Source: Actinophytocola sp963825445 (GTDB lineage Bacteria > Actinomycetota > Actinomycetes > Mycobacteriales > Pseudonocardiaceae). From it: a stretch of 64,000 bases of DNA. Made by a program: the position numbers and the translations under genes. The stretch lies in assembly GCA_963825445.1 (NCBI GenBank), contig CAWGTM010000011.1:124001-188000 (forward strand). The letters are read 5' to 3'. Positions 26,213 to 34,776 of this stretch are shown one piece after another. The notes beneath the pieces are model-generated. The model was not told where the DNA came from and searched no databases. It saw only the letters and a program-made list of their open reading frames with translations. Every line of letters starts with the position of its first letter. The stretch's first letter is position 1.

Positions 26213-27349
26213 ATGACCGGACGCCGCGCCCTGCGCATCGCCACCCGGACCATCGTGGGGCTGACGTCGGCCGCCGTGCTGGGAGCGGTCGCGTTCGGGT
26301 GGCTCACCTACCGGTCGGCGGTGGACGAGCTGGTGACCGACGACGTGATCGTGGCCGACGTGCCGGCTGACCTGCCGGAGCAGCCGCCGCGTACCGACCA
26401 GACGATCCTGTTGGTGGGCATGGACAGCCGGACCGACGCACACGGCAACCCGTTGCCCCAGGACGTCCTCGACGCGTTGCGGGCCGGCGAGGCGACCGGT
26501 GTGCAGAACACCGACACCATGATCGTGCTGCACGTGCCGGCCGACCCGGAGAAACGCGCGTTCGCCATCTCGCTCCCCCGCGACTCCTATGTGGAGCTTG
26601 CCGGCGGGTACGGCAGGCACAAGCTGAACTCCGCGTACGCCAGGGCTTTGAACGAGACGGGCTCGGTCACCGAGGGCCGCAGGAACCTGATCGCCACGGT
26701 CACCGCGCTCACCGGGCTGCGCATCGACCACTACGCGGAGATCAACCTGTTGGGGTTCGCCGAGCTGACGAACGCCGTGGGTGGCGTGCCCGTGTGTCTG
26801 AACGAGCCGGTGGACGACCGGTACTCGGGCGCGAACTTCCCGGCCGGCGCGCAGACGTTGCAGGGCGTGGACGCGCTGAAGTTCGTCCGACAGCGCCACG
26901 GCCTCACGAACGGCGACCTCGACCGGGTGCGGCGGCAGCAGGCCTTCCTCGCGGGGCTGGCGAACACGGCGTTCAGCGCGGGGACGCTCACCGATCCCGG
27001 CGCGATCAGCGACCTCGTGCGCGCGCTGACCAAGTCGGTGGTGCTCGACCAGGGCTGGGACCTGGCCGCGTTCGCGCAGCAGATCGCGGCGCTGGGCGGG
27101 GACAACCTGGAGTTCCACACGATCCCCACCGGGCGGATCAACCTGTCGACGCCGTACGACGGCAGCGCGGTGGAGGTGGATCCGGCGGAGGTGCAGGCGT
27201 TCGTGCAGGGCCTGCTGGCGCCGGCCGCGCCGCCCGTCGCGCCCCCGGACGGCAAGGTCGTGATCGAGGGCCCGGGTGGCACGCGGCCGATGTCGAACTT
27301 CCAGCAGGAGGCGCCGATCACCGCCGGAGGGATCCCCTGTGTCAACTAG
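26213..27349 (+). CDS. LytR-CpsA-Psr (LCP) family cell-wall ligase
   Basis: 378-residue membrane-anchored phosphotransferase that attaches glycopolymers (arabinogalactan, teichoic-type or capsule) from a polyprenyl carrier to peptidoglycan. One N-terminal helix (about 12-33); LCP domain with I-L-L-V-G-M-D-S-R, Q-N-T-D-T-M, I-S-L-P-R-D-S-Y-V and, later, V-R-Q-R-H, which supply the Arg/Asp pocket for the pyrophosphate lipid. ATG at 26213 is preferred because GAGGGGGA lies just before it. Overlaps the DUF6542 start by 11 bases. Confidence 0.9.
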   Translation: MTGRRALRIATRTIVGLTSAAVLGAVAFGWLTYRSAVDELVTDDVIVADVPADLPEQPPRTDQTILLVGMDSRTDAHGNPLPQDVLDALRAGEATGVQNTDTMIVLHVPADPEKRAFAISLPRDSYVELAGGYGRHKLNSAYARALNETGSVTEGRRNLIATVTALTGLRIDHYAEINLLGFAELTNAVGGVPVCLNEPVDDRYSGANFPAGAQTLQGVDALKFVRQRHGLTNGDLDRVRRQQAFLAGLANTAFSAGTLTDPGAISDLVRALTKSVVLDQGWDLAAFAQQIAALGGDNLEFHTIPTGRINLSTPYDGSAVEVDPAEVQAFVQGLLAPAAPPVAPPDGKVVIEGPGGTRPMSNFQQEAPITAGGIPCVN

Positions 27350-27779
27350 AGGACTGTCCTGGTGGGCCACCGCGCTCGCGACCACGCTGCTGGTCACGGC
27401 CGGCATGTGGATCGGCGGCGGCGCGTTCCCCGCGTCGATCGTGGCGGGCGGGGTGCTCGCGGCCGTGGTGGCCGAGCGGGCCGCGTTCTTCACGGTCCTC
27501 GCCCAGCCACCACTGGTGGTCGCGGCCGTCGGGTCAGGCGCGGTGCTGAGCGGCCGGCCGCTGCTCGACACCGTGGTCGCCCTGACCGACGCCTTCCCCT
27601 CCCTGCTCGCCACCATCGCCGGCGCCGCCGTGATCGTGCTCGGCCGCTCCCTCCTGGCCCGCCGGAAGTCCGCGAAGCAGGCGGACGGCGACGCCCGCGA
27701 GCACGAGGACCAGGACGGCGCCGATGGCGGCGACGACGTTGAGGCCGTCGGTGAACGCGTCCGGAGCGGCGTCGAGTAG
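27339..27779 (+). CDS. DUF6542-like membrane protein with read-through 3' end
   Basis: GTG start at 27339 inside the LCP stop region. The first 110 residues make four or so hydrophobic helices typical of actinobacterial DUF6542 proteins (S-T-R-G-L-S-W-W-A-T-A-L, R-A-A-F-F-T-V-L-A-Q-P-P-L-V). From about 27665 the frame continues through the antisense of the neighbouring transporter and ends in an acidic tail at 27779. The natural stop appears lost, and the two genes now overlap by 246 bases at their 3' ends. Confidence 0.7.
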   Translation: MSTRGLSWWATALATTLLVTAGMWIGGGAFPASIVAGGVLAAVVAERAAFFTVLAQPPLVVAAVGSGAVLSGRPLLDTVVALTDAFPSLLATIAGAAVIVLGRSLLARRKSAKQADGDAREHEDQDGADGGDDVEAVGERVRSGVE

Positions 27780-29029
27780 CGCACCGCCCGCCACTGCCGT
27801 ACCGATCACGCCGAACACGGCCACGCCCAGCGCGATGCCGAACTCCATGGCCGTCTCCGCCATGGCCGCCGCGGCGCCCGCCTTCCGCGGCGGCGCCGTG
27901 CCGATGACCATGTCCGTGCCGAGCGCCATCACCGGGCTGATGCCGAGATAGACGACGGCGAACCCGATGACCAGCATCGGCAGCCCGCCGACCAGCGCGA
28001 GCATGGCGAAGCCGGCGGCCGTGATGACCAGCGAGACGCCCGTGATGTACGCGGGCCGCACCCGGCGGGCGACCACGGGCACGAGCATCGACGCCACGAC
28101 CAGCACCGCGGCCGAGGGCAGCAGCCACAAGCCGGCCACCAGCGGCGAGAAGCCCTCGACCAACTGGAGGTACTGCGTGACGAACAGGTAGACGCCGCCG
28201 ATCATGGTGAGCGAGCCCAGCTGGACCAGCAGCGCGGCGGAGAACGCGCGGCTGCGGAACATGCGGAGGTCCAGCATGGGATCGGCGAGCCGCAACTGCC
28301 GGCGCGCGAACCACACCCCGAACGTCAGGCCGACGACGATCGCGACCGGCGCACCGTCCTTGACGCCGTAGATGAAAGGCAGCACGGCGACGAGCCAGAG
28401 CGCGACGCTGACCAGGTCGAGCCGGCCGCCTCGTTGATGCTGGCCGGGTCGCGGTACTCGGGCAGCAACACCGGCGCCGCGACGAACAGCAGCACCATCA
28501 CCGGTGCCGCCACCAGGAACACCGCGCCCCACCAGAACCACTCGAGCAGCAGCCCGCCGATGATCGGTCCGACGGCGATGCCGGCGGAGAAGCAGGTGGC
28601 CCACAGCGCGATGGCCGTGGCCCGCTGGCCGGTGTCGCGGAACATGGTGCTGATGAGCGCGAGCGTCGACGGGCCGAGGGTGGCGCCCGCGACCCCCAGC
28701 AACGCGCGGGCGGCGATCATGAGTTCGGGGTTGGGCGCGTAGGCGGCGAGCACGGACGCGGCCCCGAACGCGGCCGCCCCGATCATGAGCAGCCGACGCC
28801 GCCCGATGCGGTCGCCGAGCGTGCCCATGGTGACCAGGAACCCGGCGACCATGAACCCGTAGACGTCGACGATCCAGAGCAACTCGGTGCCACTGGGCGC
28901 GAGGTCGGCGTTGAGATGCGGGGCGGCGAGGTAGAGCACGGTGGCGTCCATGCCGAGCAACACGGTCGGCAACGCGAGCACCGCGAGCCCGAGCCACTCC
29001 CTGGCCCCCGCGCGGGTTGGGATATCCAT
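27534..29029 (-). CDS. DHA2-type MFS drug transporter, frameshifted
   Basis: About 499 codons if one base is restored; 14-helix QacA/EmrB-like exporter. The N-terminal part (MDIPTRAGAREWLGLAVLAL, G-D-R-I-G-R-R, G-P-I-I-G-G-L-L) is in one frame to D-P-A-S-I-N-E-A at about 28430; the rest (R-L-D-L-V-S-V-A-L-W onward) is in another. Adding one base in the GGCCGGC run near 28421-28434 joins them. ATG at 29029. The last coding part overlaps the DUF6542 gene and codes a hydrophilic tail. Inactive if the frameshift is real. Confidence 0.78.
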
Positions 29030-29052
29030 GGGGCCACGGTGCCGAGCCCCAC

Positions 29053-29673
29053 CTACCAAGCACCTACCACCGGCCGGTGCAGGATCCGCCAGCACAGGTA
29101 GAGACAAACGCCCGCCGCGGGCGCGCCGCCGAGCAGCGTCGCCACGATGCCCAGTGGGATCAGGTGTCCGGCCAGATACAGCGGGACCAGCGCCGCGGTG
29201 GCGATGACGGACTTCGCCAGGAAGACCGCCGTGCACGCCTGATAAAGCCGGCGCCGGGCCCGATCCCGCCGCCAGCCGAACCGCTCGCCGCGCGCCGCTT
29301 CCACCACCAGGCCCACCACCGGCCACCGCACCAGCATGGACACCAGGAAGACCACGCTCCCGCCCGCTTGCATGAGCACGGCGGGAAGGTAGAAGTCGAC
29401 CGCGTCGCCCGTGCTCCCGGCGAGCACGGCGGAGACGCAGACCACCACCAGACCGAACGCCGCCTGCCAGTACTTCCGGTCGGTGAACACCCGCACCACG
29501 GCGAACACCACCACGCCACCCACCGCCACCAGAACCGCGGTCGACACCTGGTCGGTCACCAGGTAGGCGATCAGGAACACGACCCGGGACGCGACGCCTT
29601 CGGCGACCGTGCGCCACCCACCCACGGCGGCGAACAAGGACATCGACTTCTCGGTCAGCATGCGGAGGCTCAT
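29053..29673 (-). CDS. DUF3159 family membrane protein
   Basis: 206 residues with five to six helices. R-V-V-F-L-I-A-Y, F-T-D-R-K-Y-W-Q-A and R-G-E-R-F-G-W-R-R-D match the actinobacterial DUF3159 family, whose function is unknown. ATG at 29673 overlaps the stop of the upstream monooxygenase remnant (ATGA), so it was coupled to that gene and may now rely on a different promoter. Confidence 0.82.
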   Translation of the reverse strand: MSLRMLTEKSMSLFAAVGGWRTVAEGVASRVVFLIAYLVTDQVSTAVLVAVGGVVVFAVVRVFTDRKYWQAAFGLVVVCVSAVLAGSTGDAVDFYLPAVLMQAGGSVVFLVSMLVRWPVVGLVVEAARGERFGWRRDRARRRLYQACTAVFLAKSVIATAALVPLYLAGHLIPLGIVATLLGGAPAAGVCLYLCWRILHRPVVGAW

Positions 29674-30357
29674 GCGCCCGCCACCGCGAAGGTGTGCTGA
29701 CGCATCGCTTCCTCGTGGGCGTGGATCGCGTCGAGCAGGTCGAGCCGGCCGTGACGCACCTCGACCAGCGCGTCGCGGAGGCGGAGTGCGTCCTGCATCG
29801 CCAGGTTGCCGCCGAAACCCGGGGCGAGGTGGACGGCGTCGCCGAGGACCGTCACCGGGCTCGCGGGCCAGGCGGGGATCGGCGGGATCACCCCGATGCG
29901 CAGTGCGACCGTGACCTCCGGCCACGCCTCGGCGACCACCGCCCGCAGCGGCGCGGGCAGGTCCGCTGTGGCCGAATCGAGCCGTTCTCGCGCGACCGGC
30001 AGGGCCCACATCACGTAGTCCTCGACGTCGGTGACCGCGCCGAGTGGCAGGGCGGGCAGCCACCGCCGCCGCGCGGCCGCCGGCGGTTCGGTGAACCGCA
30101 GCGCGCCCAGCACCATGGTCGTGTCGCCCACCCGGGTGGCGACCGGGTCGTGGCCGAGCAGCGCGGCCAGGTCGTCGGAGATCGCGCGGAGCGGGGTGGC
30201 GCCCATGAGCATGCGCCGTCCCGTGTCGACCACCCGCACATCCGGCAGGTACTGGCGGCGGACCGCCGAACCGATCCCGTCCGCGCCGACCACCACGTCC
30301 GCCGTGTCGGTGGTGCCGTCGGCGAACCACACCCGGACCGTGCCGTCGGGCCGCTGG
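29670..30357 (-). pseudogene. FAD-dependent monooxygenase, 5' end deleted
   Basis: The C-terminal 225 or so residues of a PHBH-type flavin hydroxylase: V-V-V-G-A-D-G-I-G-S-A-V-R (DG motif), then V-T-V-L-G-D-A-V-H-L-A-P-G-F-G-G-N-L-A (GD motif). The N-terminal GxGxxG FAD fold is missing. The coding similarity stops near 30357, where a second truncated gene begins on the opposite strand. Confidence 0.75.
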
Positions 30358-31130
30358 GCACGGCCGTCGGGCTGGCCGCGCGTGCCGAGCAGGCGTTGTT
30401 GCGTGGTGACCTGGCGACGGTCTCCGCGGCGGGCTTGCGGGCCGCGACGCTGCTGCGCGAGCTGGGCGACCGGTGGGGTCAGGTCCAGGTGGTCTCGCCG
30501 CTGGCCTCCCTCGCGGAGATCCAGGGTGACTACGAGAAGGCCGCGCGCCTGCACCGCGACGGGCTGGCGCTCGCCGAGGAGCTGGGTCTGTGGACGGACG
30601 TGGCCGAGCGGCTGACGGGCCTCGGTCGCCTGCGGCTGCTGGTGGGTGACTACCGGGCGGCGTGGGATCTCCACGAGCGGGCCGTGGCGCTGGCGGTCGA
30701 GCAGTCCTTCGAACCGGGCGTCGTGCACGCCGAGTTGGGTCTCGGCCTGGGCGCGCGGCGGGAGGGCAAGCTCGACGTGGCGGAGACCCACCTACGCGCC
30801 GTGCTGGAGTGGCACCTGCGTGCCGACTTCGTGCCCGGCAACGCGCTGATCCTCACGGAGCTGGGTTTCGTGGCCGAACAACGCGGCGACGCGACGTCCG
30901 CCATGGCCCTGCACACGGAGGCGCTGGCGGCGGCCGAGCAGTCCGGTGATCCCCGGGCGGTCGCCCTGGCATGGGAGGGCCTGGCCGGCGCCCACGCGAT
31001 CTCGGGCAACCCCACGGAAGCCCTTCGACTCCTGGACGCCGCCGAGCAGGCCCGCGCCGAGGCCGGCGCCCCACTCCCGACGACCGAACGCGCGGACGTC
31101 GACCGCATCCGCGCCCGCATAGTTAGCTAG
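30350..31130 (+). pseudogene. AfsR/BTAD-type regulator, 5' end deleted
   Basis: About 255 residues of tetratricopeptide repeats (A-E-Q-A-L-L-R-G-D-L, E-I-Q-G-D-Y-E-K-A-A-R-L-H, V-A-E-Q-R-G-D-A-T-S-A-M) identical in style to the C-terminal part of AfsR/SARP regulators, which normally also carry DNA-binding, BTAD and NB-ARC domains. No start codon or ribosome site fits at the junction. Ends at TAG 31130, just before the OhrR operator. Confidence 0.7.
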
Positions 31131-31156
31131 CGCACAACTGAGTTGCGCACAATCTA
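31127..31156. promoter_or_regulatory. Candidate OhrR operator
   Basis: A palindrome, CAACTGAGTTG, occupies 31135-31145, embedded in direct copies of GCGCACAA (31130-31137 and 31145-31152). It is about 45 bases before the ohrR start and inside the only space where a promoter can be. MarR-type OhrR proteins bind AT-rich dyads near their own start, so this is the best operator candidate. Confidence 0.5.
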
Positions 31157-31189
31157 AATCGGCGTACCTTCGAGGTCAGGAGGTGGCCG

Positions 31190-31639
31190 ATGAGCGACGA
31201 TCTGAGTCTCGGGCGGCAGGTGTGTTTCGCGCTGTACGCGGCCTCCCGGGCGGTCACGCAGGCTTACAAGTCGGCGCTGGAGCCGCTCGGCCTCACCTAC
31301 CCGCAGTACCTGGTGATGCTCGTGCTCTGGGAGCGCGGGCCCGTGACCGTGAAGGATCTCGGCACCGCGCTCGACCTCGACTCCGGCACGCTCTCGCCGC
31401 TGCTCAAGCGACTCGAGGCCGCCGGCTACGTCGACCGCAGGCGCAGCACGGCCGACGAGCGCGTCGTGGAGATCCACCTCACCGCCGTCGGCACCGCGCT
31501 GCGTGAGCGCGCGGCCGCCGTGCCCGGCATGCTCCTGCGGTCCACCGGCATGAACACCACGGAGCTGGTGGCCCTGCGCGACGAACTCGTGCGACTGACC
31601 GGCTCGGTCAGCGCACACCCACTCGGCGAACAACAGTAA
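31190..31639 (+). CDS. ohrR: OhrR-type MarR regulator
   Basis: 149-residue MarR-family repressor. N-terminal L-G-R-Q-V-C-F-A-L-Y has the reactive Cys12 that is peroxidised by organic hydroperoxides in OhrR; winged helix from about residue 40 with V-K-D-L-G-T-A-L-D-L-D-S-G-T-L-S-P-L-L-K-R-L and wing R-R-S-T-A-D-E-R. ATG at 31190 follows AGGAGGT ideally. Ohr is encoded 11 bases downstream, which confirms the assignment. Confidence 0.9.
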   Translation: MSDDLSLGRQVCFALYAASRAVTQAYKSALEPLGLTYPQYLVMLVLWERGPVTVKDLGTALDLDSGTLSPLLKRLEAAGYVDRRRSTADERVVEIHLTAVGTALRERAAAVPGMLLRSTGMNTTELVALRDELVRLTGSVSAHPLGEQQ

Positions 31640-31650
31640 GGGGAACGATC

Positions 31651-32067
31651 ATGACGACGCTGTACACGGCGAAGGCGACCTCCACCGGCAACGGCCGAGG
31701 TGGCCGCGTCGAGTCCTCCGACGGCAACCTGGTGAAGGACCTGAGCGTGCCGAAGGAGATGGGCGGGGGCGGCGGCGAGGGGACCAACCCGGAGCAGCTG
31801 TTCGCGGCCGGCTACTCGGCGTGCTTCCACAGCGCGCTGCAGTTGGTGGCACGCAAGGAAAAGGTGAAGATCGAGGGCTCCTCGGTCACGGCCGAGGTCG
31901 GCATCGGCCCGGACGGCCAGGGCTACGGTCTGTCCGTCGCGCTCGTGGTCAACCTTCCGGGTGTGGACGCGGAGACCGCCTCGAAGCTGGCGGACGCGGC
32001 GCACCAGGTGTGCCCGTACTCGAACGCCACCCGGGGCAACATCGACGTCGAGCTGCGGGTCGCCTGA
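31651..32067 (+). CDS. ohr: Organic hydroperoxide resistance protein Ohr
   Basis: 138-residue thiol peroxidase of the Ohr/OsmC family that reduces organic and fatty-acid hydroperoxides using lipoylated partners. Catalytic Cys58 (G-Y-S-A-C-F-H-S-A-L) and resolving Cys121 (H-Q-V-C-P-Y-S-N-A-T-R-G-N) are both present, with the conserved Glu in N-P-E-Q-L-F. Subunits form a domain-swapped dimer in the cytoplasm. Second gene of the ohrR operon and overlaps the next start by one base. Confidence 0.95.
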   Translation: MTTLYTAKATSTGNGRGGRVESSDGNLVKDLSVPKEMGGGGGEGTNPEQLFAAGYSACFHSALQLVARKEKVKIEGSSVTAEVGIGPDGQGYGLSVALVVNLPGVDAETASKLADAAHQVCPYSNATRGNIDVELRVA

Positions 32068-33074
32068 TGACCACGATGACCCGGGAGATCCACCTGGCCT
32101 CGCGCCCGCAGGGGTGGCCGACGCCCGACAACTTCACGCTCGTGGAGACCAAGCTGGCGGCCCCGGCGAGCGGGGAACTGTTGCTGCGCAACACGTTCAT
32201 GTCGGTCGACCCGTACATGCGGGGGCGGATGAACGACGTGAAATCCTACGTGCCACCGTTCCAGATCGGCCAGCCCCTCGAGGGCGGCGCGCTGGGCGAG
32301 GTGGTGGAGTCCCAGGCCAACGGGTTCGCGGTCGGTGACCTGGTGCTGCACAACTACGGCTGGCGCGAGCACGCGCTGGTCGACGCGGCGACCGTCCGCA
32401 AGGTAGACCGGATCGACGGCGTGTCCCCGTCGCACTACCTGGGCGCGCTGGGCATGACGGCGCTCACCGCGTACGTCGGTCTGCTCGACATGGCCGACTT
32501 CCGCGAGGGCGACACGGTGTTCGTGTCCGGCGCGGCGGGTGCGGTGGGCAGCATGGCCGGCCAGTTCGCGAAGCTGCTCGGCGCGAAGCGCGTGATCGGC
32601 AGCGCCGGTTCGCCCGAGAAGGTGGCGCGCCTGGTCAACGACCTGGGCTACGACGCGGCGTTCAACTACCGCGACGGCGACGTGGCGGACCAGTTGAAGG
32701 CCGCGGCCCCCGAGGGTATCGACGTCTACTTCGACAACGTGGGCGGCGACCACCTGGAGGCCGCGCTCGGCCGGCTGAACACGTACGGCCGGGTGGCGCT
32801 GTGCGGCGGAATCTCCCAGTACAACACCGAAAAGCCCAGCGGCCCCGCGAACTTCGCACTGGCCGTGACCAAGCGACTGACCCTGCGCGGTTTCATCGTG
32901 TCCGACCACATGGGACGCATCAAGGACATGCTCGGCCCGGTGTCGGGCTGGCTGGCCAGCGGCAAACTGGTGGCCGACGAGACCATTGTGGACGGTCTGG
33001 ACAACGCGCCGGCCGCGTTCCTGGGCATGCTCCGCGGCGAGAACACGGGCAAGGCGCTAGTCCGCCTTTCCTGA
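32067..33074 (+). CDS. NADP-dependent MDR-family oxidoreductase (curcumin/LTB4-reductase type)
   Basis: 335 residues, zinc-free medium-chain reductase that saturates enones/aldehydes with NADPH. Features are M-S-V-D-P-Y-M-R-G-R-M-N near the N-terminus, the Rossmann motif S-G-A-A-G-A-V-G, and the late V-Y-F-D-N-V-G-G-D-H; no structural zinc Cys are present. ATG at 32067 overlaps the ohr stop (TGATG), so it belongs to the peroxide-stress operon and probably removes lipid-peroxidation carbonyls (inference). Confidence 0.9.
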   Translation: MTTMTREIHLASRPQGWPTPDNFTLVETKLAAPASGELLLRNTFMSVDPYMRGRMNDVKSYVPPFQIGQPLEGGALGEVVESQANGFAVGDLVLHNYGWREHALVDAATVRKVDRIDGVSPSHYLGALGMTALTAYVGLLDMADFREGDTVFVSGAAGAVGSMAGQFAKLLGAKRVIGSAGSPEKVARLVNDLGYDAAFNYRDGDVADQLKAAAPEGIDVYFDNVGGDHLEAALGRLNTYGRVALCGGISQYNTEKPSGPANFALAVTKRLTLRGFIVSDHMGRIKDMLGPVSGWLASGKLVADETIVDGLDNAPAAFLGMLRGENTGKALVRLS

Positions 33075-33083
33075 GCAGGACCC

Positions 33084-33114
33084 GGCCGGGAGATCACTCC
33101 TCGATCTCCCGGCC
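33084..33114 (+). terminator. Terminator of the ohrR-ohr operon
   Basis: Perfect 12 bp stem GGCCGGGAGATC/GATCTCCCGGCC with a 7-base loop, 10 bases past the reductase stop, followed by TTCG. Confidence 0.8.
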
Positions 33115-33612
33115 TTCGCCTGTGGCTGCGCACCCGCGGCTTCCGGGCCTTCATCCATGACTGGCCGTACTGCCGGCCGCTGTGCCCGCCATCGTGCCGG
33201 GTCCAGTTCCAGGCGATCGTGGTTCATCACGCGGCCGTCAGCCGGCACCGGTGGTGGCCGACGCCGGGCACGAGATGTACCGACGGTGCTCACCGGCGCT
33301 GAACCCCGCCGGGGTGACCGGCATCTGGCCGCGTCCGCGAGGCAGAAGCTTGGTGAACAGCAAAGGGTTCCGGCGGCGGAAGCATCGGTCATGGCATGCG
33401 CCGGACCTCGGCGCCGCCCGCTCGCCGAGTGCGAGACACGATGGTCGGCGCGGGCCCGCGCCGACCACACCGTTTGCCGACCTTACGGCGCGGAGTTGGA
33501 GATCCCCAGGCTGATCGCTGGGCCGCCGCTTCCCCCCGACCGAAAGTCGGCGATCCACTTGTCGCGGCAGCTCGCCGCACGCTGGGAATTGCCACCACGC
33601 GGGCACTTGGGT
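33115..33612. other. Gene-free stretch between convergent operons
   Basis: About 500 bases with several open frames on both strands but no recognisable protein, start with ribosome site, or RNA gene. It holds a perfect palindrome (listed separately) and leads into a repeat array. Confidence 0.4.
33442..33467. repeat. Perfect 26 bp palindrome
   Basis: TGGTCGGCGCGGG is followed directly by its exact reverse complement. No spacer bases. On both strands the flanking frames read W-S-A-R-A-R-A-D-H, a consequence of the symmetry. Could be a cruciform-forming or protein-binding site; it lies in the space between convergent genes. Confidence 0.7.
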
Positions 33613-33742
33613 GGCCATCGTGCGCGACGGAACGGTCATCATGCGCGACCGGGGTGGCCATCGTGCGCGACGGCAATGGTCATCACGCGCGACTGGAACG
33701 GTCATCGTGCGCCACCGGAGTGGTCATCATTCGCGCGGGAGT
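33613..33742. repeat. Array of six 21-22 bp repeats
   Basis: Units begin at 33613, 33634, 33656, 33678, 33700 and 33722, consensus GGTCATCRTGCGCGACYGGARY. Period 21-22 bases, degenerate to about 75-90 percent identity. It ends six bases before the stop of the convergent kinase gene. Confidence 0.8.
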
Positions 33743-33747
33743 GGGGG

Positions 33748-34776
33748 TTAGCGGCGGAGGGTTAGGTGGAAGACGCAGCCGTTGCCTGTTGGGCCTGGGG
33801 ACGTGACTGTCAGGTCGCCGCCGTGGGCTAGGGCTATTTGTCTCGCGATGGGTAGGCCCAGGCCTGTGCCTGGGCGGTCGCCTGGGCCGCGCCAGAAGCG
33901 TTCGAAGATGTGGGGCTGTTCGGTGGCCGGGATGCCTGGGCCGTGGTCGGTTACCGTGACCGTGACCAGGCTGGTGGATACCTCCACGCCGATCGTTACC
34001 ACTGAGTCGGCGGGGGCGTGGCGGACCGCGTTGTCCACCAGGTTGGCGATCGCTCGTCGGACGGTGAGTTGGTCCACCGCGCATTCGGCGGTTGCCGGGC
34101 CGGTCACGGAGACGGTGGTTCGCTCTGCCGCTACGTCACGAGTTAGGGCCATCAAGTCTGTCGGGCGTCGGTCCAGGACGCGGGCTCGGCCGCGGGCGTC
34201 GACCAGCAGTTCGTCGATCGTGTGGCGGAGGCGGTCGGCGGCCCGGCGTGACCGGTCCAGTCCCTGGCGGTACAGCTCGACCGTCGGTTCCGGGTGTGCG
34301 AGCAGCACCTCGGCGTTGGTGGACAGCACCGACAGCGGCGTGCGCAGCTCGTGGCTCGTCTCCTCGATCAGGCGGCGTTGGGTCTCGGCCGAACGTTCCA
34401 GCCGGTCGAGCAGGCCGTCGAAGCTCGCGGCCAGCGAGATGATCTCGGCCGGGCCGCTCGTGAGTCCGACGCGCGTGCCGAGGTCGGCCGCACCGATCCG
34501 TTCGACGACCGCCCGCACCTGCTCGATCGGCCGCACCGCCCGCCCGGCCGCCCACCACGACAGGGCGGCGGCCGCCGGCGCGAGCGCGATGATCCCCCAC
34601 GTGTACCACTGCATGCCGGTGACCGTGGCCTCGCTGGAGGACACGAGCCCGTCCTCGATCTGGACCATCTCCTCGGTGTCCAGGATCACCAGCCCGCTGA
34701 ACGCCAACAGCGCCGGCAGGTAGCCCGCGACGAACCCGAGCAGCGCGATCCGCATCCGCAGCGACGGCCAGGTCAT
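33748..34776 (-). CDS. Sensor histidine kinase (OmpR-type partner)
   Basis: 342-residue kinase: two membrane helices (about 9-29 and 55-75) with a very short periplasmic loop of about 25 residues, HAMP, H-box E-E-T-S-H-E-L-R-T-P, N-box A-I-A-N-L-V-D-N-A-V-R-H, G boxes T-D-H-G-P-G-I and G-T-G-L-G-L-P. The short loop suggests sensing in the membrane, as in drug-sensing kinases. ATG at 34776 overlaps the regulator stop (ATGA). Confidence 0.9.
   Translation of the reverse strand: MTWPSLRMRIALLGFVAGYLPALLAFSGLVILDTEEMVQIEDGLVSSSEATVTGMQWYTWGIIALAPAAAALSWWAAGRAVRPIEQVRAVVERIGAADLGTRVGLTSGPAEIISLAASFDGLLDRLERSAETQRRLIEETSHELRTPLSVLSTNAEVLLAHPEPTVELYRQGLDRSRRAADRLRHTIDELLVDARGRARVLDRRPTDLMALTRDVAAERTTVSVTGPATAECAVDQLTVRRAIANLVDNAVRHAPADSVVTIGVEVSTSLVTVTVTDHGPGIPATEQPHIFERFWRGPGDRPGTGLGLPIARQIALAHGGDLTVTSPGPTGNGCVFHLTLRR

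Noticed and set aside
33157..33765. Possible gene in the spacer after the ohr operon
   Set aside because: The open frame crosses a palindrome and a repeat array and has no recognisable similarity or start signal.
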